Assembly: GCA_905182995.1 (NCBI GenBank)
Contig: CAJJDP010000024.1
Span: forward strand, 312,610 to 376,609
Direction: 5' to 3'
DNA from: Paramecium octaurelia
Lineage: Eukaryota > Ciliophora > Oligohymenophorea > Peniculida > Parameciidae
Length of the DNA stretch: 64,000 nt
Shown: positions 47,660 through 64,000 of the stretch, piece after piece
How positions within the stretch are numbered: the stretch's first letter is position 1
How the letters are laid out: every line of letters starts with the position of its first letter
The notes under the pieces: generated by a model
What the model saw: only the letters and a program-made list of their open reading frames with translations
Database searches by the model: none
What the model was told of the DNA's origin: nothing
Made by a program: the position numbers and the translations under genes

Positions 47660-50600
47660 TCATTTTTTGTTAATAGTTAAAATACTAGCCCGAACCTATT
47701 TCATATGACGTAGCTAGCTTATTTCGTTGGCTATAAAACTCTTTTTGGGTCCTTTATTTCCAGGCACTTCAAGCTTTGTAGGATCTTTGATGGATTATCT
47801 CGGAATAATTGGTTTTAAGACTGATTATCTTTATGCTTCCTTTGGAGGTGGTTTAGGTCCTTCATCTGCTCTTCTTGCTGTTAATGGAGTACTCTTCAAC
47901 ATCTATCTTTTCTTTAAGGCTTCTTATCTCTTTGCTCTTTCTTCCCTTTACAACTTCTCTAGTTTTTGTCTTAATATTTGTCTGAATATTTTCAATATCT
48001 TATCTCCAAATTTATCTGATGGATCTTTTGGATTTTCACCATAAAATTATGCGCACGTTTTATACTCCTCTTCTAAAAGATTTATCTTTTTGTCAAGTTC
48101 TTCAATGTCTTTTGTTATAGAATCATATCCATCCTTAAACTTTTGTTATACTAAATCTTGAGGATCATCTGTTTATGATTCCATAGCTTTTTTGATAAAG
48201 CTACACCCTTTTTTGATGTCACCCAAATCAACTACTAATTAATGGACTGGCACTCTCTAAAGTACCTCAAAAGTTTTCATTTCTAAACATTAATAATAAT
48301 AGTACTATCTTCAGAAATAATTTCACTTCCTATAATTTACTCCGTTTTCTCAATTATGTACAATAATAAATTGTTATTTTAATTGTCTGATGTTTTGATT
48401 TCGGCACATATGTCAAGAGCCTCTATTTTAAAGCCCAAAGCTTTGCCTCGAGGAGTCTTAGCTGAAATATTACAAATAATTTTATACCATTTAGAAAATT
48501 TCCAATATTCAAAGTTATTAATAACATTTTCTATAATCCTTATAAATGCCTTATCTCTTAAAATCTTGATGTTAAAATGGACATTTTATCAATTAAGTCT
48601 TATTTGTAGTCATCATAGACTGATCTAAATTTTAGTGATCTGATTCTAAATTAAAACCCATTAACTTATCTAATGGTATCAATAAAGGTTTCAACTACTC
48701 CAAGCAAATCTCTCTACCCTTAGAATTCACTAACCTTATGTAAATTACAAAATTAATACAATTTTAATTTCCTCATCAGTTGGAATTATTGTGTCCAAAG
48801 AATCTATTGCAGAATCAGTAAGTATGTTTAAGTCAATCGATAACAAAGATTTCATAATCAAAGTATTTGGTATCTTGATTTTTCCCAATACTAACTCTAT
48901 ATTTTTAGATCTGTCAGTTGCTATCAATTGTATCTTCGTTTATACTACTTTCTTAACAACCTAATTCTCATTTGCTTGTTGTTAAGCAGAAGGTGCTGAT
49001 TAAATTTTATAAAAGTAGGTTTCTAAATATTTTGTATCTATTTCATAGGATTCCTAATAAATCTACTCATAAATTGTATTTTTCATATTTTATGGTTATA
49101 TCAAAATCCAATTTATAGGTTTAGTAGGAACAGATGGAATAAGCTCAGTTTTGTTGAAGGGAAATAGAGTGTCTTATGGTTTAGGTGCTTATTAAGCTCC
49201 TTTCATAGGAGGAGGAGGTGGAGGAGGAGGACCACCTGGCTTTAGACTAGGAGGTGGTGGAGGAGGAGGAGGTGGAGCTACCTTTACTGTTGGTGGTGGA
49301 GGAGGTGGGTTAGCCTATTATTCCTTCTGTACTTAAGCTGCTACTTAAGTTTAAGGGTTAGGCGGAAATTCAAAAGTAGTTTAGGCCTCTTTAGTTAGAT
49401 ATATTTTTTGATTTGTTTATGTTTCTGAGTTAACCATTATTTTTTTCACAATAATAGCTTCCTTCAAATTTTCTTATTATTTTAATGGATCTGTATCAGA
49501 TTTGACTACTTCTTAATTTAAATTTTAACCTATTATGTTGTTTTCAATTTAAAGAGTTTGATTTGATTCCAATTATTCATTTTTTTGAACCTACTAATTT
49601 TCATTTTATTTTTCTAATGTAGAATCCTCCTTCAATTTATCTTCTGTTTCAATTGTTTATTCTATTATTTTTTAGGTATCATTGCTATCTTTTGTATCTT
49701 TAATAATTTGCGATTCACCTTCAAACTTTTAGACTTCATTTTATTTCTCATCATTTTTATCTGATATCTATGAAATAGGCATTGATGCATATTAATCAAT
49801 ATATCGCTATAGTAAATCAATTTATTGTTTCTAAGTTTACACTTTTGTACTTTCAATTTGAATTTAATTAATTAACTAATTTTCAGTTAAAGCTTAATTC
49901 TGAATTTACTCTTTCAATTTAGTTAATTCTTCTGATAATTATGTGATTTGAATAAAATGTTGTTATTTCAGAAATTCAATTTATTCTTAAACTAAGGTTT
50001 GAATTTAATCTTAGTTTTGACTTGTAGAATGGTATAGCAATTTTTCATTTTATTCTTCGAGCTTTTTGACTTTTTATTGTTCATCAATTAATTAGAGTGA
50101 TAATTCTCGACATTATTTTTCAGTTTCTTCATATTTAGAGAATAGAATTTAATGTTTTTCTTCTAGAGAATTGTACTCCTATTGTAAATTAGCATTGGCA
50201 TATTTGATCATATTACCTTAGTTTCTAAATTAATCATTATTCTTTAGCTTTGAAAAGCTGACTAATCTATTATCGTAATCTTCTTCCTCTTCTTCATCTA
50301 CTTCAGCCAAAGTTTACATTTCATTGAAGACATCATTTGGATTAGAAATAATTTCCGTTTAATCGACATCATCATTCTCAATTTATATTAAAATGTTATC
50401 AATATTTAAAATACCATCCATAAGTTCAAAAATTTGAACTTTGAGAATGCTAAACAGCTTAATGTCATGTTGTTCAAAGTAAAAACAATTTTCGAATTTA
50501 ATTCTTCCTGTTTCCTCAAGATCAAACTCAATGTTCGGTTTAATAGCATCCTTTGGAGGTTTGTCTGTAATTGTTTTAAATCTCTACATAGAGAAAAAAT

Positions 50601-51744
50601 CATTCTCTTGAGATTGTTTTTCAACAAGAGGATGTTGGAATTATGCTAATTTTTATCTCACTCCTTAATATGTGCACTCTTCAATTTAATAGTAATCTTT
50701 GACAATTCGAATTTTCACTTATTGAAACACTTCATCAATCCTTTTTCCATTTATTACTGTTTCTAATAATTCCTTATGCAAACTATCAGATTCTGGTTTT
50801 TCAACTGAAAACAGGAAGTTGAACAAAAACTAAAGCAGATGATAGATAATGATTAAATTCTTAGTATAGTAAATGCTTCTGATTATTACATCAAATCTAT
50901 AGTAATAATAAATATATATGATACTTAGTTTATAATCTATGATTATTTTAAAATTCAGTCATGGCATCAAGGATGTTATCCAAACATTCTGGCTGCCAAC
51001 ATAAACCAGCCTTGCCGCCCAAAACTTAGAGCATCAGTCCTGTGATTTCTGGTTCAACAGGGTGAAAAGTGCTAAACATAATTTAAAAAAAATTGGAAGT
51101 GTCACATAGTAATTATACACCTATTTAATTATAGACTGTTTATGTTTACCTGATTCATGGTGCAATAGCTTTTCAAAAATTTTGATAATGACAATTTAGT
51201 CCCTAAAATTTTTGGAATGTCTTGATAACAATTCTTGAGTTTTCAATTCTACAACTAATTTTGCAATGAGATCTGCTTTAACTAACAGAGTGATTTTATG
51301 TTCAAGTAGATCATCATTTGTTAAATTTCTTGATAAAGCTTATAATGTGGAATATTAGATGTACCTTCTAATGAAACAACGTCTTGTTGAGATAATACCT
51401 TTTAAATTAGTTTATCTGTTTCCTGCATGACTTTCTATTTATATTATTCCCCTTTAGTTATCTCTTAAATGATTTAGTCATGTTTGTAACATAATCTAAA
51501 TTTGTATTTCAGAGGAATTCCTTTCAACTTTTCTTTTTCCCTTCTTCCAATCACAATCTGTTATGATTATAAAATCGTTTACTTTGCTTAGCCATTTTTG
51601 AAACATAATTTCAACATCTTTTTCTCTTGAAGGCACTTTAGGAAAATTTTACTTTCCCTTTAAATCTTTAAATGGAAGTAGTATCTCCTATCCTTGAATG
51701 GTCGAATATGACAACGTCTGATTAATCTCTATAGAATTTCCCAT
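47660..51744 (-). CDS. formin (actin nucleator) with FH1 and FH2 domains
   Basis: Actin filament nucleator/elongator. Start ATG 51742-51744, stop 47660-47662, about 1,300 aa over several introns, not all resolved. The N-terminal 400 residues look like a GBD/FH3 armadillo-type region (KADLIAKLVVELKTQELLSR). A long Gln/Glu/Lys coiled coil follows. FH1 consists of poly-Pro runs at about 49190-49305 (APPPPPPPPPSLKPG, GPPPPPPPP). FH2 starts NWILIQPQ and contains RSKNIELVLGKIKIP, IIPTDEEIKIVL, TLNIGNFLNG, then TPRGKALGFKIEAL after an intron, and the VDLGDIKKG segment. A basic tail follows. The GGA-rich plus-strand repeat is simply the FH1 complement. Confidence 0.92.
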
Positions 51745-52103
51745 AATATTTTCAGTCTATTCAATTTAGAGATTGATAAATAAATTAATGTATATACATT
51801 TAATTGAGAATAAAAATTTGCTTAATTCTGGTATTGTATAATTGATAGTGTCTGATTATCTCAATTCGAGTTAATTTATATATTCAATTTTGTTAATTTA
51901 ATAAATCTGATAACTTAATTTTCAATATAAGGTTATTTAATCAAATTTAAAATTCTACAGATTATCACATTCCTAACTTGCCTAGATAATGGTAAAATTC
52001 AACATCTAAAAATTACATATTAACGTTACTTTATTCACAACTTATCACATATCGATGCAAGGTCCCATCCATCAAACTTATTATAAAGACTAAGGATTCA
52101 CTC
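51745..52103. promoter_or_regulatory. formin upstream region
   Basis: About 360 bp between the start of formin and the stop of the BEACH gene on the same strand. AT-rich, presumably the formin promoter; no element recognised. Confidence 0.4.
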
Positions 52104-58781
<6,678 letters not shown>

Positions 58782-60002
58782 AAAATCATCAAACTAAATG
58801 AGTGGTTGCCTTTATGAAATCAGCATTAATATATTATTCGATTATTTAATATTCACTCAGATAATCTTAACATCCTTAATTGATAAAAAAATGTTAAATA
58901 AAGTCACATTGCGAATTTGAACCTATGACAAAATTCATTGAATGACTTGTTGAACCAATAAGATTGTTTACGAATCTCTAATATTGTATGATTTTTATCG
59001 GAGCAAATCATGATTTTATGATAAATTAAAATTATGATTATTTAAGTAGGCATATTTTGAAACAAGGGTTTTGATGAAAATACGTTGAGAATGAATACAC
59101 ACAGAATTTTATTTCAAAGATTTAGAAAGGTTTCTAAATCTAATTGATGTAATCTTGTTTTTAAAAAATTAAAAGCCCACCGATTTTGAAAAATAAGTGG
59201 TTTGTTTTAGAGCGCCAAGAGTATTCGAAACCTGTAGCACGTAATGAAGTAACTCTTTTGCATGAACACAATAAGATTGACTAATAATTAATTTATTTCA
59301 TAAATCATATTATATTTCTTATGGGTTAATTTCTAATTCGCTAGATTGATCAAAATTGGATAAAATATTTAATAATCAGGTCAATTCAAAAGTTGACAAC
59401 ATGTATCCATTAAATTAATAAAAAGATATGATAACATATTTAATATAGGTTAGGCTTAGCTATTATCAGCAGAATTTTGTTTGAGATAATAAGATTATAA
59501 AATAAATAGCTTTTTTAGAAGTTAAGTCAATAAAGAATTATAACGGAAGAACTAGAAATTAAAATTCATGGGTTTATAAATTTTTGTTTAATTCATATTA
59601 ATAAGATTAAATAATATCAAAAGAGAACTATTAATATAATTAATATTTTTACTTCTATCCTCATTTACATAAAGTATTAAAAGATCAAGATTTCTATAGG
59701 ACCTAGTCATTCTGATTTAGAGAATTTCAGATTTTTAATTGTGCTAAATGATATTGGTAGGTTATTAAAAAAACTAAAACAGTAAATATCTTCTCTAATT
59801 ATTCAGTTAAATTATCCAAGTATTTTCATATACATTAAATTGATCTACTTCTCAATCAATATTTAATAATTGCATAGAAAAATAAGTGAATATTTAAATT
59901 GAAATGACTGATTTAGTGCATAAAATAACAAAGATTAGATTCTAATTATAGATATGAATAATAATATTTTATTAAAAATAATAACATTCAAAATTAATTT
60001 AA
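58782..60002. other. intergenic region with a possible small mitochondrial-type exon
   Basis: 1.2 kb upstream of the BEACH gene. A plus-strand frame from ATG 59091 begins MNTHRILFQRFRK, like a mitochondrial presequence, and a further frame (LKNKWFVLERQEYSKPVARN) runs at 59190-59260, but a TGA lies between and no standard intron joins them. The remainder is AT-rich without visible structure. Confidence 0.3.
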
Positions 60003-62143
60003 TCAATACATGATTCCTTAAACATAGTATTAATATTTGTCATACCAATTTGCCCTCCAATTTCCTCTGCTCAAATCTATCAATCTAGTATAATTAGTAT
60101 AAATAGATACTTTTGACATTGCACATACAGTTAAGTGTCAGACAGATCATTTTATAAGAATCTCCTTTCCAAATCAGACAATGTCTTCTCTTTGAAACAA
60201 TTCAAATTTGAATTCTCCATCATTTTCACTAACAAGAGAATTTTATCTTTGTGTCTTCTAATTGCTTTGAAACCTTCAAAGAACATTTTTCTAAACCTCT
60301 TAAACAAATTTGAATCATATCCTCCCAATATGTCTACATATTCCTCAGTCAATTTAAATGGCACTTCTTTCTCTAGGTTGCCTTTTGGTGCACTTGATAA
60401 GAAAAATCCAAAGTCTATATGAACTATGTTACCATCCCGATGTAATAATATATTTCCATTATGTCTGTCCTTAATTTATAAGAAATAACACACGAGACTA
60501 TAAGCAACCAAACTATTTAAGAAATTAGATATCATGGCCTGAGATGAATTCATTCTAAAATATTGACTCAAGCACTTGATTTGTAAGATATCATTTAACT
60601 TCTTTTTAAAAGAATCTATTGACAGGGCATCTCTTACTACTTCTATTAAACCATAGCCTGGTCCTAAAGATATAACTTCATAAGTGGTTAATTGCAATTT
60701 TAACTACTCGATTTTGAAGATCTGATCAAATGTTGATATTAATTGCATAGCAAATTGTTCTTATCTCAAATCATCTCCAGACTTAACAATAAGATGTACT
60801 AATTTCCAAGTTTTGAAATTTCTAAAAGGAGAGTTATTCCTTATCTTATCTGAATTATCACTACCATAAATTGCATCAGTCAATTCCTTCTTCGACATTT
60901 TCTTTAATTATTGTCCTGTAACATTCTATATTGATACTAAATTGTTCAAATCTTCATAATAAGAATGAGTGACATCATTATCCCTTAATATATTACTAAA
61001 TTGACTCAAGTCTTCCTTGCCTTCTTCAGCATCCTCTTCAGCTTCTACAATTTTACATAGATATGTAGGTCTATTTCTTGTACAATCCTAAGTTTCGTTG
61101 TTTTCACTGCTATTCTTATTATCCATTTTCCCAACTGTTTTTGGAACAGACAGGCGACTGTTTCTGAGTGGATTAGGAATAAGTTCAGCTTCTTCTTCTG
61201 GTCTGTAGATTTCAAAGCACAAATAAAATGGGGATCTGCATTTTGTTGAAAATACTCTGCATTCATCAACAACTATATTGAGTACAACATAATTCCTAAC
61301 TCCCTAAAACGGTATATAAACTGCAGCTGGTAAACCTCTGTTGACTTTTTGAATATCGGCTTTTAGGGATATTATTTTTGGATCTGCTAAATGCAAACTA
61401 AGAATCTTAATAAGTTTAATACTTTTATGAAATGTATATGATGTCATCCCAAAAATCAATAGTCGAACAAAATCCTGTTGGTTATGCTTATCTGAAAATT
61501 GATTCATAATTTGCTAAATGTAGTGTATCATTAAAGACATGATTAGAGTAAAATAAGGTACCATACTCTTGAAGTCGGTCAGGTAACTTATTAACCTATT
61601 AAACGATAGGAACCCCTTTAGAAACTTGTTACTCAATGCCATCATTAAATTGATGGTTCTCAAGACAAGCAGCAATTAGCAGAGTCTTTTTATAGACTCT
61701 ATCTAAAGTTGACAAAAAAAGTCTTAAATAATTTTCGATTTCTGGATTGTTATCATTTACAATGGATCTCCAGGCAAAAAAGAATGTGTGAGCAAAGAAA
61801 AAGTCTACTTCAGCAGCCTTTAGGATGAAATTCAGCACATATTCAAGCTATTTATATAATATTTGGTTGATTAGTTGTGGAACAAAGTACTCTAAATCAT
61901 CTCTAAATTAAAGTAAGACTAAATTTGGGTTGAGTCTACAACGAGACAGTGCCATGTGAGCATTTTAGCCTCGATATATCATTTCCATTATGATTGATGC
62001 AGATACAATCTCATCATCCACTTCGATGTGAGAGAACTTCATCCTAAAATCAAATCCATATATTACATATTCTTTTATTTGGAACCACCCAAACAGCCAC
62101 ATCCACTTTGAGAAGATGTAGGTTGATCTTTAAACTTAGACAT
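60003..62143 (-). CDS. phosphatidylinositol 4-kinase, type III beta-like
   Basis: Lipid kinase that makes PI4P on Golgi and endosomal membranes. Start ATG 62141-62143, stop 60003-60005, introns at 62044-62066, 61398-61422 and 60085-60110, exactly 688 aa. The N-terminal Cys/Gly cluster (SGCGCLGGSK) may be lipid-modified. Helical domain at residues 40-240. Kinase domain: GLPAAVYIPF, SGDDLRQEQFAMQLI, catalytic loop KDRHNGNILLHRDGNIVHID followed by FGFFLSSAP (DFG), and an ending YDKYQYYVQGIMY typical of the family. The short form resembles Pik1/PI4KB. Divergent from the next gene with 19 bp between start codons. Confidence 0.95.
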
Positions 62144-62162
62144 AATTTATTTTAATTATTAG

Positions 62163-63532
62163 ATGAATAATTCATCAAACTCTAATTCTAGATAATCTGC
62201 TCAAAACATCATCAACAAATACGAACAAAATAATAATGAGGATAGATTCACATTTTAAGTCAGACCCAATTCACCCAGAGAGACTTTTGGGAAACAAACA
62301 TAAGCCAGGAATAGCCAAGTTCAAATCCTCAGAGAAATTGATTAGGCCAATCTTTCCAAGATGCTAAGTGACTTCTCCATTGTATCAGAATAAGAAGAAT
62401 CCATCTGCCAAAATCAATTCAACAATCCCATTGGAATAGGTACCTTTCTATCTCCATCCTTAGTTTAACCTACCCAAGTGATCCAATAAAAACAATAAGA
62501 GCAAGTCTAAGATAATCAGAGTTATCGTGGAACCTTTGGCAAGAATCCATTCTTTTAACCTAAATCAGAAGTTACCGAAATCATCGAAAAAAGTTATTTA
62601 GAAGAAGAACTATACGATGACATGTCCGTTTTAAAAGACAAAGTCATGGGATTGCTCTAGGCCTATGCAGACGATCTAAGAAAATCAAATAATGATCCTA
62701 ATATCAAATCTAAAATCCAAGTTGATGCTAAACAAGTCTTAAAAGAGTATTCCTAAATCATTGAGAAAGTTAATCAATCTGAAATTTCCTAATTAAATGT
62801 TTCCCAAAATCCAGTCAAAAAAGTATGATTATCTCCTTTACAATAATTAAGGAACAAGAATTAAACTTGATGTCCAATTTGGTGACGGAATTCTTGAACA
62901 AATTTGATATGCAAAAACAACCAGTCCTTAATGTCTCATAGGTTTTAGAATAAAAATTAGCCAAATCTAGAGTCAGATCATCTAATCAATAATTAGACCT
63001 CACTGTTATGCATTAAATTCCCTGTGATGAAACATTCTATCAACATGATTAATATAATGATGATAAGTTGGAGGGAAAAATTCAAAAACTTAGGCAAATG
63101 CTCTAAGATGAACTTGATAAGCAATAACTAGTTTATTCCAAAAAAATATTATCAGATATGATTTCAAATTTGAATTAAATCTTAATTGCAAATGATACTC
63201 AAACTGTTAAAACTATCGTTTATAAAATAGAGAATATGATTAAGTAATTGCCATAAGAGGATTGCGGATCAATCTAACTCTATGATTATATGTCAAAAGC
63301 AATGAAAGCTACCAAAAGAAGAATGAAATAAATGGATCCATAAAATCAACAATAAGAAAAAACCCTTAAAAGAAAGTTTTTCGATCTTGCCACCCAGTTA
63401 AAAAATAAATTACCCTAAGATCATCCTGGTAGAAATGAAATGATATCAGTTCTTTATGATCTATATTGCTAGGCCAACAAACCGGTAGAAATGGAGGACT
63501 TTATTATAAATCAATTGAATTTAGTAAAATGA
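62163..63532 (+). CDS. hypothetical helical protein, 446 aa
   Basis: Start ATG 62163, stop 63530-63532, one 29-nt intron at 62823-62851 ending AAG, exactly 446 aa. Ser/Asn/Gln-rich N-terminal 150 residues, then mostly helical, mixed-charge sequence (KIQKLRQMLQDELDKQQ). No known domain. Its start is 19 bp from that of the PI4-kinase on the other strand, and the next gene starts 13 bp after its stop. Confidence 0.8.
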
Positions 63533-63545
63533 TATTATTATTTAT

Positions 63546-64000
63546 ATGAACCAGGAATTTTAATCTCATCAAGGCAAACAGTAATTTAAAATCTAATCTT
63601 TCCTACAAGGAAAAGCAATAAAAGCCAAAAAACTCAACAATAGCTTTCTCCTTCAGAATTAGAGAACGATAGCGTTACTCCATAATGGAATGCTGGTATA
63701 CTTTTCAAAATGCTTCAAATCCATATAATTAGAAGCTGATCTTATTAAGTAAAAACCTAAATATGGAGTCTATTTCAATAATGTGTTTTATTCTTGTGTT
63801 TAAATTTCTGAAAAAGAAGTTGAATTAATTGTAAAGTTTAAGAGATCCTAATTATTCAACTTTGATGATAAATTATTTAGTTTTGTGAAGGATCCTAAGT
63901 CCCAAGACATTGTTCTTTGGATCTTTACCATTCCAATAGATGTTTAGATCAATAAATAAAACTGTGATCCTTTTAAAGGATGTAACAGTTTAAATTCTTT
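63546..64000 (+). CDS. hypothetical protein, incomplete at window end
   Basis: Open from ATG 63546 to the end of the window (at least 151 codons). It starts basic (HQGKQQFKIQSFLQGKAIKA), then alternates strands and short helices (LLHNGMLVYFSKCFKSI, YGVYFNNVFYSCVQISEKEV), a pattern like a PH-type or similar beta-rich domain, but I do not assign one. It begins 13 bp after the stop of the previous plus-strand gene, so very short intergenic spacing. The 3' end lies outside the window. Confidence 0.7.

Noticed and set aside
47727-48044. Plus-strand frame of about 105 codons, Gly/Phe/Leu-rich, membrane-like
   Set aside because: Antisense to the basic C-terminal tail of the formin, which reads through on the minus strand.
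49190-49310. GGA/GGT-rich repeat resembling a minisatellite
   Set aside because: It is the complement of the poly-proline FH1 region of the formin.

Overview
The window is macronuclear-type DNA of a ciliate, most likely a Paramecium. Three things in the sequence support this. TGA is the only stop: TAA and TAG occur inside conserved motifs where glutamine is expected (seryl-tRNA synthetase, calcineurin B, VPS4, PI4-kinase). Introns are tiny, almost all 19-32 nt, GTA...(T/A/C)AG. One gene encodes a trichocyst matrix protein, a secretory-granule protein known from Paramecium. The DNA is very AT-rich and genes are packed tightly on both strands. Which Paramecium species it is cannot be told from the window. 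I saw no retroviral, Polinton-like, LINE, IS or CRISPR element and no telomeric repeat. ORFs broken by TAA or TAG in the standard code are mostly single exons in the ciliate code.

Layout. 1-10 kb: a doubtful ORF, a 730-aa coiled-coil protein, a membrane protein gene with two unexplained in-frame TGAs, cytosolic-type seryl-tRNA synthetase, a small basic protein, a coiled-coil protein, the trichocyst matrix protein and a multipass membrane protein. 10-19 kb: a disordered protein, a cyclic-nucleotide-binding-domain protein, a mitochondrial-carrier-like protein, a Rab GTPase, RanGAP, a peptide-deformylase-like protein with degenerate active-site motifs, a DUF167 protein and a thioredoxin/PDI-like secretory protein. 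19-26 kb: an active-looking protein kinase, a low-complexity protein, a pseudokinase, a doublecortin-kinase fusion, a disordered protein and an Alba protein. 26-37 kb: tRNA-Ala(AGC), V-ATPase subunit c, VPS4, a Q/P/Y-rich protein, a MYB/SANT protein, a probable tRNA-Val(UAC), a tandem CCCH zinc-finger protein, and ribosomal proteins L27e and L6e. 37-47 kb: two paralogous degenerate kinase-like genes in inverted orientation, flanking a Cys-rich membrane protein and a membrane-anchored papain-fold protein with Ser at the catalytic Cys position; then calcineurin B. 47-64 kb: a formin, a BEACH-WD40 giant, PI4-kinase, a coiled-coil protein and a truncated last gene.

Several genes fit one theme, membrane traffic and secretion: trichocyst matrix protein, Rab, VPS4, V-ATPase c, PI4-kinase, BEACH protein and the PDI-like protein. 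They are not arranged as operons, and each gene appears to have its own promoter. Three divergent pairs have start codons only 3, 19 and 24 bp apart, so their promoters must overlap coding sequence or each other.

All coding calls come from reading frames by eye with the ciliate code. Exon joins were checked by frame arithmetic where stated. Family names rest on recognised motifs, not on database searches.
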